Counted from the first letter of the stretch, positions 47,778-57,058 are shown. The stretch is 64,000 nucleotides of DNA from Onishia taeanensis (GCF_013349955.1 NZ_JABVXC010000006.1:62001-126000); one strand, 5' to 3'. Translations and numbers: made by a program. Notes: generated by a model not told the origin, from the sequence alone.

Positions 47778-48284
47778 ATGCAGAGTCTTCTGGCGATATC
47801 TCGACGATCAAGGCCGATAGGCCTGCCAGCATCCGTGCTGCCGTTACTGCTGCTACTGACCCTGCTTGCCGGCTGCGCCAGCCCGCAGCTCGCCACCGAT
47901 GATCGCGCCGCCGGGCTCTCCATCGAGCGGCTGCTGGTGCTCGACCAGGCCCGTGACGCCCTCGGCACGCCCTATCGCTGGGGCGGCGCCTCGACCAACG
48001 GGCTAGACTGCTCGGGACTGGTGCTGGTCAGCTACCGCGCGGCAGGGCTGCAAGTACCGCGCACCGCCGATGATCAGTACCAGGCTTTACCGCCTATCGA
48101 GGCGGCACGTCCGGGAGACCTGCTGTTCTTCGGCAGCGGTCGCCGCGCCAGCCATGTGGGCATCTATGCAGGCAACGGCCAGATGATTCACGCTCCGGGA
48201 CGCGGACGAAAGGTCACCACGACCTCGCTGGACCTGGACTACTGGCAGAAACGCTTTCTGGGTGCCGCCGCGCCGGCGCCCTGA
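47778..48284 (+). CDS. NlpC/P60-family lipoprotein, probable peptidoglycan endopeptidase
   Basis: The 168-residue protein has a lipobox (LLTLLAGC) and an NlpC/P60 cysteine peptidase domain: YRWGGASTNGLDCSGLV carries the catalytic Cys, ASHVGIYAGNGQMIHAPG the His, and the third polar residue follows. It should cut gamma-D-Glu-DAP cross-links, like Spr/MepS. I chose the internal ATG with AAAGG upstream because it gives a proper lipoprotein signal; a longer frame exists. Confidence 0.88.
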   Translation: MQSLLAISRRSRPIGLPASVLPLLLLLTLLAGCASPQLATDDRAAGLSIERLLVLDQARDALGTPYRWGGASTNGLDCSGLVLVSYRAAGLQVPRTADDQYQALPPIEAARPGDLLFFGSGRRASHVGIYAGNGQMIHAPGRGRKVTTTSLDLDYWQKRFLGAAAPAP

Positions 48285-48443
48285 AAACGTTGGCAAGCTG
48301 CGACGGCATCCTGCCGCGCGGGTTATTTTTCACCATATCCTTATGGGAAATCGGCTTATCGCAGCCCTTGTTTCCCGGCCGCCTCGTCCTGATATAGAGG
48401 GTGAGGCAAGATGTGACGATCACAGACTTCCAAGGAGGACAGC

Positions 48444-49082
48444 ATGGCTCTGCAACTTGGCGATATCGCTCCGGACTTCACCCAGGACAGCACCGACGGC
48501 CCGATCAACTTCCATGAGTGGGCCGGCGATAGCTGGGTGATCCTGTTCTCGCACCCCAAGGACTTCACCCCAGTCTGCACCACCGAGCTAGGCGAGGTTT
48601 CGCGCCTCAAGCCAGAATTCGACAAACGCCACACCAAGGCGATCGGCCTGTCAGTAGATCCGCTTGCCGATCACAAGACCTGGGTCGGCGACATCCAGGA
48701 GACCCAGGGCCAGGCGCTGAACTTCCCGCTGCTGGCCGATGCCGACCGCAAGGTCAGCGACCTGTACGGCATGATTCATCCCAACGCCAACGACACCCTG
48801 ACGGTGCGCAGCGTCTTCATCATCGACCCCAACAAGAAGCTGCGCCTAACCCTCACCTACCCGGCCAGCACCGGGCGCAACTTCGACGAAATCCTCCGGG
48901 TGCTCGACAGCCTGCAGCTCACCGACGGTTACAAGGTGGCCACGCCGGTCAACTGGCGCGACGGCGATGACTGCATCATCGTGCCTGCCGTCAGCAATGA
49001 GGAAGCCAAGACCTTGTTCCCGCAAGGCTGGGACGAGAAGAAGCCTTACCTGCGCGTGACCAAGCAGCCCAACAAGGGCTGA
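48444..49082 (+). CDS. 1-Cys peroxiredoxin (Prx6 type)
   Basis: The 212-residue thiol peroxidase has the peroxidatic Cys in HPKDFTPVCTTELGEV, preceded by the PxxxT-like motif, and the Prx6-type C-terminal arm (GYKVATPVNWRDGDDCIIVP). It reduces hydrogen peroxide and alkyl hydroperoxides in the cytoplasm. AAGGAGG precedes the ATG and a strong terminator follows, so it is transcribed alone. Confidence 0.95.
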   Translation: MALQLGDIAPDFTQDSTDGPINFHEWAGDSWVILFSHPKDFTPVCTTELGEVSRLKPEFDKRHTKAIGLSVDPLADHKTWVGDIQETQGQALNFPLLADADRKVSDLYGMIHPNANDTLTVRSVFIIDPNKKLRLTLTYPASTGRNFDEILRVLDSLQLTDGYKVATPVNWRDGDDCIIVPAVSNEEAKTLFPQGWDEKKPYLRVTKQPNKG

Positions 49083-49132
49083 GGTAAGCATCCAGTGCCG
49101 CCAGCTCGGCTTGAACGCTGAGCACCGGCAGC

Positions 49133-49166
49133 CGACCGTCGCCCTTGGGGGCGGCGGTCTTTTTTT
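49133..49166 (+). terminator. Peroxiredoxin gene terminator
   Basis: GACCGTCGCCC and GGGCGGCGGTC pair around a short loop and are followed by seven T. Confidence 0.9.
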
Positions 49167-49264
49167 ATTGATATGGTTATAAGCAAATCGTCCAAGCAGA
49201 ACTTTCCGAGCCACTGATCCAACCGATATGATCGGCGGCCCCTTACGCCTTCCGGAGACTGCTC

Positions 49265-50326
49265 ATGTTGCGCTTCACCCGCCGCCTGGGCGCCATGGCC
49301 CTTTTGTTGCTCGCGCTGCCCGGCCTGGCCCAAGCAAACACCGCCGATGACGCCACCACCCTTCAGGTCGGCTATATGCCGATCCTGCCCGTCGCACAGC
49401 TGTTCGTCATGGAAGGCGAAGGCTGGACCGAGGAGGCGGGCCTCGATCTCGAGTTGACCCGTTTCTCCAGCGGCCCGGCCATGGTTCAGGCGCTGGCTTC
49501 CGGCGAGCTGGATGTCATGTACTTCGGTATCGGCCCCGCCATGGTGGCCCGCGCCAATGGCGTGCCCCTCAAGGTGCTCGCCGCCAGCATCAAGGAACAG
49601 ATCGGCCTGGTGGCCCGCGGCGACTTCGCCGGTGAGTTCGAGAACGCCACCGCCCAGGAAGCCATCGCCCACTTCACCGAGACGCAGGGCCGCAAGCCCA
49701 AGATCGCCACCTTCCCCAAGGGCTCGGTACCCGACACCGTACTGCGCTACTACCTGACCCAGCAGTTGGGCCTGTCACTGGATAGCGTGGACATCGTCGC
49801 CATGGGCGCCGACCGGGTGCAGCAGGCGCTACTCGCCGGCGCCGTGGATGCCGCCTCGATCCTCGAGCCGATCCTGACCACCGTCCAGGAGCGCGATGAC
49901 AGCGCTCGCGTGGTCGCCCGCGGCGGCGACATGCTGCCCAACCAGCCGGGCGCCGTGCTGGCCGCCCGCGAAAGCGTACTCGCCGATCAGCCCGAGGCCA
50001 TGCAGCGGCTGATGGCGCTGCACATCCGTGCCACCGACATGCTGGTCGACGACCCCGAGCGCGCCGCGCCCCATGTGCGCGAGTTCGTCGGCAAGCGCCT
50101 GGTGCCGCTGGCCACCGTCGAGGCCGCCCTGCGTTCGCCGTCGTCCAACTATCTGAGCGATCCCCACGCGATCATCGACGCTACCCGCGTGATGCGCGAC
50201 TTCCAGCTCGACAACGGCACCCTGCGCCAGTCGGTGGATATCGAGGCGCTGTTCGATACCGGCCTCTATGACGCCGCCAAGGCCGAGCTGGATGAAGGCA
50301 ACGACGGCGAGGCCAGCGCGCCGTGA
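49265..50326 (+). CDS. ABC substrate-binding protein, sulfonate/nitrate/taurine type
   Basis: The 353-residue protein has a signal peptide (MLRFTRRLGAMALLLLALPG) and an NMT1/SsuA-type fold: LQVGYMPILPVAQLFVMEGEG, GPAMVQALASGELDVMYFGIGPAMVARA. It is first of a three-gene importer operon. The true ligand could be a sulfonate, taurine, nitrate or thiamine precursor; the nearby DsrE-like gene hints at sulfur but weakly. The end overlaps the permease by 4 bp. Confidence 0.88.
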   Translation: MLRFTRRLGAMALLLLALPGLAQANTADDATTLQVGYMPILPVAQLFVMEGEGWTEEAGLDLELTRFSSGPAMVQALASGELDVMYFGIGPAMVARANGVPLKVLAASIKEQIGLVARGDFAGEFENATAQEAIAHFTETQGRKPKIATFPKGSVPDTVLRYYLTQQLGLSLDSVDIVAMGADRVQQALLAGAVDAASILEPILTTVQERDDSARVVARGGDMLPNQPGAVLAARESVLADQPEAMQRLMALHIRATDMLVDDPERAAPHVREFVGKRLVPLATVEAALRSPSSNYLSDPHAIIDATRVMRDFQLDNGTLRQSVDIEALFDTGLYDAAKAELDEGNDGEASAP

Positions 50327-51084
50327 GTCGCCTGTCTCGCCCCCGCCGCCTATTGATCAGCGCCCTGGGGCTTGCCGGCTTCATCGCCCTGTGGGAGGTG
50401 AGCCTGCGCGCCGGGTTGCTGCCGGGCAACCTGGTGCCGCTGCCGTCGACCATTCCCGGCGTATTCTGGGCCGAGATCGCCGACGGCATCTGGTTCGAAG
50501 TGGTCCGCTCCAGCCTGTCGCACTACGCCGTGGGCGTGGCGATCGGCTCGCTGCTCGGCATCACGGTCGGTGTCGGCGCCGCCCTGGTGCCGACCTTCAA
50601 CGCCCTGCACGCCTGGCTCGCCCGGCTGCTGCGACCGATTCCGCCGCTGGCCTGGATTCCGTTCGCCATCATCTGGTTCGGCGTCAACCCCACCGCGGCG
50701 GCCTTTATCATCAGCATCGGCGTGTTCTGGATCAATTACTTCACCAGCTACAGCGCGGTGCGCTCGGTGGACCCGGGCTATGACGAGGTCGCCATCGCCT
50801 TCGGCCAGCAGCGCTTCGTGGACCGCCTGGCCAAGGTCAGCCTGCCGGCCGCAGCACCGGGCATCCTCGGCGGCCTGCGCGCCGGCCTCGGCCAGGGCTG
50901 GATGACCGTGGTCGCCGCCGAGCTATTCGGCATTCCCGGAATTGGCCAGCGCATGATGGAAGCCTCGGGCCTGCTGGCCACCGATATCGTGGTGGTCTAC
51001 ATGCTGACCATCGCCGGACTCTATGCGCTGTTCGATGCGCTGTTCATGGTCGTGCAACGGAGGATGCTGCGGTGGCAACCCTGA
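50323..51084 (+). CDS. ABC permease, SsuC/TauC type
   Basis: The 253-residue protein has six membrane helices and the EAA loop DEVAIAFGQQRFVDRLAKVSLPAAAPGILG, split here as a long cytoplasmic contact for the ATPase. It begins with GTG in the overlap with the binding-protein gene and itself overlaps the ATPase gene by 13 bp. It belongs to the sulfonate/nitrate family. Confidence 0.9.
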   Translation: MSRLSRPRRLLISALGLAGFIALWEVSLRAGLLPGNLVPLPSTIPGVFWAEIADGIWFEVVRSSLSHYAVGVAIGSLLGITVGVGAALVPTFNALHAWLARLLRPIPPLAWIPFAIIWFGVNPTAAAFIISIGVFWINYFTSYSAVRSVDPGYDEVAIAFGQQRFVDRLAKVSLPAAAPGILGGLRAGLGQGWMTVVAAELFGIPGIGQRMMEASGLLATDIVVVYMLTIAGLYALFDALFMVVQRRMLRWQP

Positions 51085-51875
51085 GCGATACTCCCCTTCA
51101 AGATGATGCGTCCTCGGCGGTGCTGCGCGCCCAGGGAGTCAGCCTCGGCTTTAGCGGCACCACCATCCTGCAAGGCGTCGATCTCGAGGTGCAGCCCCGT
51201 GAGTTCGTCGCCGTGGTCGGCGCCTCGGGGGTCGGCAAGTCGACCCTCTTGCGCGCCCTGGCCGGGCTGATCGCCCCCCGCCGGGGAGAGGTCGAGATCC
51301 CCGCCGGCAACAGCCCCGACACCCGCGCCTGGTCGATGGTCTTCCAGGCACCGCGCCTCTTCCCTTGGCGCCGGGTGCGCGCCAACGTCGAACTGGGCCT
51401 CGAGGGCTTGTCGCTGTCCAGGGCCCAACGACGCGAGCGCGCCCTGGAGCCCCTGGCGCTGGTCGGCCTCGACGACTACGCCGAGCGTTGGCCGCATACC
51501 CTGTCTGGCGGCCAGCAGCAGCGGGTCGGCATCGCCCGGGCATTGGCCGTGCGGCCGCGCGTGCTGTTCATGGACGAGCCCTTCTCGGCGCTGGATGCCA
51601 TCACCCGGCGCCGCCTGCAGAACGAGCTCGTCGACCTGCGGCGCCGAAGCGACGCCGCCATCGTCTTCGTCACCCACGATATCGAGGAGGCCGTGCTGCT
51701 GGCCGACCGGGTGCTGGTGCTGGGCGGTGGAAAGGACGACACCCCGGCCGGCATGCGCGATGTGATCGATGTCGCGCTGCCCAAAGAGGAGCGCCGCGAG
51801 CACCCCGGCTTCGCCGAGTGCGTGCAGCGCATCGAAGGCCTGATCGGCACCTCGGCTGCCAACGATGCGCCCTGA
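51072..51875 (+). CDS. ABC ATP-binding protein, SsuB/TauB type
   Basis: The 267-residue ATPase has Walker A GASGVGKST, signature LSGGQQQRVGIARAL and Walker B VLFMDEPFSALD, then the H-loop VTHDIEEAVLLADRV. It completes the importer with the two genes before it. The start is GTG inside the permease end. The first about 30 residues are an extra, poorly conserved lead. Confidence 0.9.
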   Translation: MATLSDTPLQDDASSAVLRAQGVSLGFSGTTILQGVDLEVQPREFVAVVGASGVGKSTLLRALAGLIAPRRGEVEIPAGNSPDTRAWSMVFQAPRLFPWRRVRANVELGLEGLSLSRAQRRERALEPLALVGLDDYAERWPHTLSGGQQQRVGIARALAVRPRVLFMDEPFSALDAITRRRLQNELVDLRRRSDAAIVFVTHDIEEAVLLADRVLVLGGGKDDTPAGMRDVIDVALPKEERREHPGFAECVQRIEGLIGTSAANDAP

Positions 51876-51966
51876 TACGCGCTCTCTGAACATGCAGCAT
51901 GAAGGTGAAAATTAACCGAGCGGCCAGCCTTTACGTCGCGTTTTACATCATGTCTGGAGTCTCGCC

Positions 51967-52269
51967 ATGTCGACCCTTAACGTACTGCTGCATGCCCCCA
52001 CCCCCGGCTCGCTTGCCAGGGCCCGGCGCAATGCCGTCAACCTGCTGGCCGCGCGCCCAAGCGCCGAGGTGCTGATCGTCGCCAACGGCGGCGGTGTTGC
52101 GGCGGCGCTGGAAACCCCCGATGCGGCCACCGACCCGCTGCTGCGGCTGTGCCGCAACTCGCTGACGGCCCAGGGGCTCGAGAACCCGGCAGGCATCGAG
52201 GAAGTCGAAGCGGCGGTGGTCACCCTGGCCGAGCATCAGGCCGCTGGATGGGGCTATATCCGCTGTTGA
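51967..52269 (+). CDS. DsrE-like small protein
   Basis: The 100-residue protein looks like a DsrE/DsrF-fold protein: LNVLLHAPTPGSLARARRNA, VLIVANGGGVAAAL and a terminal Cys (GYIRC). The central Cys residue (LRLCRNSL) fits homologues that relay sulfur, but many family members lack this activity. It follows the sulfonate-type importer by 91 bp and may share its transcript. Confidence 0.7.
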   Translation: MSTLNVLLHAPTPGSLARARRNAVNLLAARPSAEVLIVANGGGVAAALETPDAATDPLLRLCRNSLTAQGLENPAGIEEVEAAVVTLAEHQAAGWGYIRC

Positions 52270-52366
52270 AAATATCCCCACACATATTCGAATGGGGGTG
52301 GCTATCTTAAGCCAGCGTTAATACTCGCCGACCACACTGTCAGGGAAGCTCATGGAGGCGACCCTG

Positions 52367-53209
52367 ATGTCCTATCACCCAGCTACGTCCCTGTTCGATG
52401 CACCGCTAGAAGGCCGAGCCGGCGCCACCTTACCGGGCACCCTCTCCGCTCCCCCGTCGGGTACTCTTGAAGGTACTCTTGAAGGTACTCGTGACCGCAC
52501 TCTTGGCGGTACGCTTGCCAACAACTTGCCCGATCCGCTGCCCGGCGTAAGCTCGGCCGAACGATCGTCTGACCGTTCAGGGCTGCGAACGGGGCTGCGA
52601 ACAAGCGCACCGCTCTCCTGGCATATCGCCGAAAACCGCCATCAGCGGTCCGCCCTCGAGACGCTGATACGGGAGCGCTTCGCTGGCGACCACGGCGCCC
52701 GGATCAGCCACTTCCTGCCTCGTCTGCTGGGCCTCTGGCAGGGCGAGCTTGCTCAGGCGGCCGTCGGCGCCCAGTGCGCCGACGATGCACCCCTGTTTCT
52801 CGAAGCCTATCTCGATACCTCCATCGAGCGGACCCTTAGCGAATCCTTCGGCCAGCCGGTGGACCGCTCGAGCATCGTCGAGATCGGCAACCTGGCCTGC
52901 AAGCGCCCTGGGCTGCAGCGCGCGCTGATTCTGAACCTGGTCGAGCAGCTGCACGACGAGGGCTATGCCTGGCTGGTCTTCACCGCGACTCCTGCGGTGC
53001 GCAATGGCTTTCGCCGACTGGGGCTTTCCGCCAGCCCCTTGGCGCTGGCCGACCCGGCACGCCTCTCAGCCCAGAGCCGCGAGGCCTGGGGCAGTTACTA
53101 CGAGCTGGTGCCCTGGGTGATGGGCGGCTCGCTGACGCTTGCCTATGCCAACCTCGAGGCCCAGGGGATGTTGCCCAGCCGCCAGCGGGAGGGCCGCCAT
53201 GTCCGCTGA
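52367..53209 (+). CDS. Thermostable-hemolysin-family protein
   Basis: The 280-residue product matches the thermostable hemolysin family over residues 80-270: ALETLIRERFAGDHGARISHF, VEIGNLACKRPGLQRALILN and a late YELVPWVMGG. The fold looks like an acyltransferase (GNAT-like) rather than a pore-former, so the name may mislead. The N-terminus holds a 12-bp repeat encoding Gly-Thr-Leu-Glu. GGAGG lies 8 nt before the chosen ATG; an ATG 15 bp upstream is possible. It overlaps the AMP-ligase gene by 11 bp, so it opens a coupled operon. Confidence 0.82.
   Translation: MSYHPATSLFDAPLEGRAGATLPGTLSAPPSGTLEGTLEGTRDRTLGGTLANNLPDPLPGVSSAERSSDRSGLRTGLRTSAPLSWHIAENRHQRSALETLIRERFAGDHGARISHFLPRLLGLWQGELAQAAVGAQCADDAPLFLEAYLDTSIERTLSESFGQPVDRSSIVEIGNLACKRPGLQRALILNLVEQLHDEGYAWLVFTATPAVRNGFRRLGLSASPLALADPARLSAQSREAWGSYYELVPWVMGGSLTLAYANLEAQGMLPSRQREGRHVR
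52460..52519 (+). repeat. 12-bp in-frame minisatellite in the hemolysin-family gene
   Basis: Five units of the type GGTACTCTTGAA encode GTLE-GTLE-GTRD-RTLG-GTLA. The units keep the frame, so length changes would not break the gene. Confidence 0.85.
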
Positions 53210-54710
53210 ACGCAAGCGCTTCCTGGCGGCCATCGCGGAGCATGCCCGGGCCCGGCCCGACCACATCGCCCTGGACGACGGGCAGGCACGGTTGAGCTAC
53301 GCCGAGCTGCTCGCCGAAGTCGACCGGCGGCGCGAACGGCTGGCGGCGCGGAATGCCCGGCGCGTTGGCCTGGCGCTGGATAACGGACTCGAGTGGGCGC
53401 TGTGGGATCTCGCCCTGCTCAGCGATGAGCGAGTGGCCGTCCCGGTGCCGGGCTTCTTCTCCGCCTCACAGCGCAAGCACCTGGTCGCCAGCGCAGGGCT
53501 GGATGGCTGGATCGGCGCCGGCTTTGAAGCGACCGCACTCGGCTTCGCCCCGAGCGACGATGCCGCCATCGCCTGCCGAACGGTCAGCCGGCCTCCCGAG
53601 ATGCATGCGGGCACCGCCAAGATCACCTTCACCTCCGGCACCAGCGGCGCGCCCAAGGGCGTGTGTCTCGATAACACGGCCATGCTGCGGGTCGCCGAAA
53701 GCATTGCCACTCTCGTCGCGCCCCTCGACATCCGTCGCCACCTGGCCATGCTGCCGCTGGCCACCCTGCTCGAGAATATCGGCGGGCTCTATGTGCCGCT
53801 ATGGCTCGGTGCGAGCTGCCACCTTCCGAACATGGCGACGCTCGGCTGGCAGGGCGCCAGCGGCTTCTGCCCGCGCACCGCGATGTCGGTCATCGAGTCC
53901 GTGAAGCCCCAGAGCCTGATCCTGGTGCCGCAGCTGCTCCAGGCCCTGCTGGCCTTAGCCCCGGAGGCGCCGGAGAGTCTGTCCTTCGTCGCGGCCGGCG
54001 GGGCCCGCCTGGCCCCGGTGCTGCTTGCCCAGGCGGAAGAGCGCGGCTGGCCGGTCTTCGAAGGCTACGGGCTATCGGAGTGCGCCTCGGTGGTCTGCCT
54101 GAACCGCCCCGGCGAGCCGGCTCACGGCGTCGGCCGCCCGCTGGCCCATGCCAAGGTGCGCCTCTCCGCCGACGGTGACGTCGAGATCAGCGGCGCCACC
54201 ATGCTCGGCTATCTTGGCGAAGCCCCCATCGGCGACTGGTATTCAAGCGATGACCTGGGCCGCCTGGTGTCTTACCCGGACGGCGAGCGCTTGCATCTCG
54301 ACGGCCGCCGCCGCGAGGTCTTCATTACCGCCTACGGTCGCAACGTCGACCCACAGTGGGTCGAGTCCGAACTCACTCTGCAGCCGATGATCGCCCAGGC
54401 CCTGGTGCATGGCGAAGCGCTGGACCACAACCGGGCGCTGATCGTGCCTCGGGACCCGAGCAGCGACGATGCCACCCTGGCCGCGGCCATCAGCGCCGCC
54501 AATGCCCGGCTGCCTGACTATGCACGGGTGCACGCCTGGCGGCGCACGACGCCCTTTACGCCCGCCAATGATCAACTCACGGCCAATGGACGCCTGCGGC
54601 GCGCGAGCGTCTTCGAGGCCTACCGTGACTGGCTGAGCGCCGAGACCGAATCGACCGTCACGCCGACGCCTGCATCCCCTTCTTTCGATACCACAGGAGC
54701 CGCCTCATGA
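53199..54710 (+). CDS. AMP-forming acyl-CoA synthetase/ligase-like protein
   Basis: The 503-residue protein belongs to the ANL adenylating superfamily: P-loop TFTSGTSGAPKGVCLD, GYGLSECASVVCLN, the YSSDDLG motif and LDGRRREVFITAYGRNV hinge. The usual catalytic Lys near the end (T-x-x-G-K) is Arg in LTANGRLRRASV, which should weaken adenylation in the standard mechanism. Substrate is probably a carboxylic or fatty acid. The start overlaps the previous gene by 11 bp and the end overlaps the next by 4 bp. Confidence 0.88.
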   Translation: MSAERKRFLAAIAEHARARPDHIALDDGQARLSYAELLAEVDRRRERLAARNARRVGLALDNGLEWALWDLALLSDERVAVPVPGFFSASQRKHLVASAGLDGWIGAGFEATALGFAPSDDAAIACRTVSRPPEMHAGTAKITFTSGTSGAPKGVCLDNTAMLRVAESIATLVAPLDIRRHLAMLPLATLLENIGGLYVPLWLGASCHLPNMATLGWQGASGFCPRTAMSVIESVKPQSLILVPQLLQALLALAPEAPESLSFVAAGGARLAPVLLAQAEERGWPVFEGYGLSECASVVCLNRPGEPAHGVGRPLAHAKVRLSADGDVEISGATMLGYLGEAPIGDWYSSDDLGRLVSYPDGERLHLDGRRREVFITAYGRNVDPQWVESELTLQPMIAQALVHGEALDHNRALIVPRDPSSDDATLAAAISAANARLPDYARVHAWRRTTPFTPANDQLTANGRLRRASVFEAYRDWLSAETESTVTPTPASPSFDTTGAAS

Positions 54711-55399
54711 GCGCCTACCAACGCCTGCTTGCCGAGACCCAGACCGAGCGCGAGGCCATGCTTTCCATCCCGCTATTGCAGCGGGCTCAGCGTGGCGAGG
54801 TCAGCCACGCCGAATACCTGGCCTTTCTCGGCCAGGCCTATCACCACGTGCGCTTCACCGTGCCCTTGATGATGGCCTGCGGCGCCAGGCTGCCCGCCAC
54901 CAAGGGGTGGCTACGCGATGCCTTGGTGGAGTACATCGACGAGGAGCATGGCCACGAGAAGTGGATTCTCGACGACATTCGCGTCGCGGGCGGCGACCCC
55001 GATGCCGTGGCGGCGGCCATGCCGGCGCCGGCGACCCGACTGATGGTCGGCCATGTGCGCGACGTGATTACCCACGACAACCCGGTGGGCTTCTTCGGCA
55101 TGGTGTTGGTACTGGAAGGCACCAGTACGGCGCTGGCCACCCAGGCCGCCGAGGCGCTCCAGCAGCGCCTCGGCCTGCCCAAGGAGGCCTTTCGCTACCT
55201 GCTCTCCCACGGCAGCCTGGATATCGGCCACATGGCCTTCTTTGAGAAGCTCATCGACACTCTCGACGAAGACGACCTGGCCGCGGTGATCGACACCGCC
55301 GCCATGGTCTATCGCCTGTACGGCGCCATGTTCCGCGGCGTCGAAGCCGCCTGTGGCGATGGCGATGTCAGCCGGGAGCTCGCCGATGCCCTCTGCTAA
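54707..55399 (+). CDS. Heme-oxygenase-like diiron (iron-containing redox) protein
   Basis: The 230-residue helical protein resembles the TenA/HO-like fold, in the branch of iron-containing redox enzymes (CADD, UndA relatives). Candidate metal ligands are in FLGQAYHHVRF, EYIDEEHGHEKWILDD and SHGSLDIGHMAFFEKL. Such enzymes carry out oxidative C-C or C-N bond cleavage on amino or fatty acids. Its overlap with the ligase and SDR genes suggests one pathway. Assignment to UndA-like chemistry is inference only. Confidence 0.78.
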   Translation: MSAYQRLLAETQTEREAMLSIPLLQRAQRGEVSHAEYLAFLGQAYHHVRFTVPLMMACGARLPATKGWLRDALVEYIDEEHGHEKWILDDIRVAGGDPDAVAAAMPAPATRLMVGHVRDVITHDNPVGFFGMVLVLEGTSTALATQAAEALQQRLGLPKEAFRYLLSHGSLDIGHMAFFEKLIDTLDEDDLAAVIDTAAMVYRLYGAMFRGVEAACGDGDVSRELADALC

Positions 55400-56216
55400 G
55401 TTTCCCTGGTCGCGAAAGCCCTCCCTGGAGGGCGGCTGGCCGGCTCAGCGCATCCTGGTCACCGGTGCCAGCGGCGGCATCGGCCGTGCCCTGGTCAAGG
55501 AGCTGGCCGCCACCGGCGCCCATGTGCTGGCCAGCGGTCGCAACCGTCAGGCCCTGGCCGCGCTGGCGGCCGAGAACCCCGAACACATCAGCGTGGAAGC
55601 CGCCGACCTGACCGACGCCGACGACCGCGCGCGTCTGGCCGAGGCGGCGCGGCGTGCCGACTGCAATGTGCTGATCAACGCGGCCGGCATCAATCATGTC
55701 GGCCTGTTCGAGAACGAGGCGGAAGACAGCATCGCCGAGCTGATCAACGTCAATCTGACCGCCACCCTGCAGTTGATTCATCAGCTGTTGCCACAGTTGA
55801 TGGCGGCCCGCCAGGGTCAGCTGGTCAATGTGGGCTCGACCTTCGGCGCCATCGGCTATCCGTCCCAGGCCAGCTACTGTGCCACCAAGTTCGCGCTGCG
55901 CGGCTTTTCCCAGGCGCTGCGCCGTGAGCTGGCCGATACCCGGGTGCGGGTGCTGTATGTCGCCCCGCGCGCGACCCGCACCGCCATGAACAGCCCGAAG
56001 GTGGACGCCATGAACGAGGCGCTGGGCACCACCATGGACACGCCCGAGCGGGTGGCGCGAGCCGTTCGCCGAGCCATCGAAGGACAGCGCGAGGAGACCC
56101 AGGTGGGGTGGCCGGAAAGCCTCTTCGTGCGGCTCAACGCCATCGTGCCGCGGTTGGTCGATCGCGCCCTGCATCGCCAACTGCCGATCATTCGCCGCTT
56201 CGTCGGCAAGCCCTGA
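55386..56216 (+). CDS. Short-chain dehydrogenase/reductase
   Basis: The 276-residue SDR has the cofactor motif TGASGGIGRALV, NAAGINH, the catalytic Ser in NVGSTFGAIG and YCATK with Tyr and Lys. The C-terminal part is amphipathic and may touch the membrane. GGGAG lies 7 nt before the chosen ATG, which is inside the preceding gene (14-bp overlap). A reductase of an aldehyde or ketone made by its neighbours is the simplest role. Confidence 0.88.
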   Translation: MPSAKFPWSRKPSLEGGWPAQRILVTGASGGIGRALVKELAATGAHVLASGRNRQALAALAAENPEHISVEAADLTDADDRARLAEAARRADCNVLINAAGINHVGLFENEAEDSIAELINVNLTATLQLIHQLLPQLMAARQGQLVNVGSTFGAIGYPSQASYCATKFALRGFSQALRRELADTRVRVLYVAPRATRTAMNSPKVDAMNEALGTTMDTPERVARAVRRAIEGQREETQVGWPESLFVRLNAIVPRLVDRALHRQLPIIRRFVGKP

Positions 56217-56226
56217 GGAAGACGCC

Positions 56227-56943
56227 ATGAACACTCAAGCCAATCAAGCTCGACCGCATGCGCGCCAAGCCCGACGCGCCGCTGGCGTCACTGCGGCGTT
56301 CTCAGCCGTCGCCTGCCGCGCCCTGGCCGTCGGTCTGCTGGCCCTCGTCAGCCTGCCCGCCCTGGCCATGACGCCCGACGTCGAAGATGCCGTACACAAC
56401 CTCCAGCAGCGCTGGGCCGAGATTCACTACCAGATGCCGGAAGACGCCCAAGCCAAGGCTCTCGAGGATCTGGAACACCAGGCTGACGGTTATCTGTCCC
56501 GCTACCCCGAAGCCGCCGAGCTGTATATCTGGGCTGGCATCGTGCGCTCGACCGAGGCCGGCGCCCAGGGCGGGCTCGGCGCCCTGTCACTGGTCAAGGC
56601 CGCGCGAGACGACCTGGAAACCGCCATCGACCTGGACCCGGCGGCCCTCGAAGGCTCGGCCTATACCAGCCTCGGCGCGCTCTATTATCAGGTGCCGGGC
56701 TGGCCACTGGCCTTTGGTGACGACGACAAGGCCGAGTGGCACCTGCAACAGGCGCTGAAGTTCAATCCCGATGGGATCGACAGCCTGTACTTCTGGGGCG
56801 ACTATCTGCACCAGCAGGGCCGCGACGCCGAGGCCCGCCAGGCCCTGGAACAGGCCCTCGAGGCACCGCCGCGGCCCGGACGCGAGCTCGCCGATCGCGG
56901 GCGTCGCGAGGAGATCCAAGCGCTTCTCGACCAGCTACCTTAG
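56227..56943 (+). CDS. Exported TPR-like protein
   Basis: The 238-residue protein has a basic N-terminus, a membrane or signal segment (RALAVGLLALVSLPALA) and then tetratricopeptide-like helix pairs (AELYIWAGIVRSTEAG; GIDSLYFWGDYLHQQGRDAEA). It should lie in the periplasm and bind partners. It follows the SDR gene by 10 bp and is probably co-transcribed, although its role in the cluster is unknown. Confidence 0.75.
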   Translation: MNTQANQARPHARQARRAAGVTAAFSAVACRALAVGLLALVSLPALAMTPDVEDAVHNLQQRWAEIHYQMPEDAQAKALEDLEHQADGYLSRYPEAAELYIWAGIVRSTEAGAQGGLGALSLVKAARDDLETAIDLDPAALEGSAYTSLGALYYQVPGWPLAFGDDDKAEWHLQQALKFNPDGIDSLYFWGDYLHQQGRDAEARQALEQALEAPPRPGRELADRGRREEIQALLDQLP

Positions 56944-57058
56944 ACTGCACGCAGAGGCGAGCGGGCACTGAGCGCGGCCCTCGAGAGACGAGGGCTGCGT
57001 CGTCGTTGGCGGCCGGCGTGGAACGCCACATCATTCACAGGATCTACAGGGAACAGGC

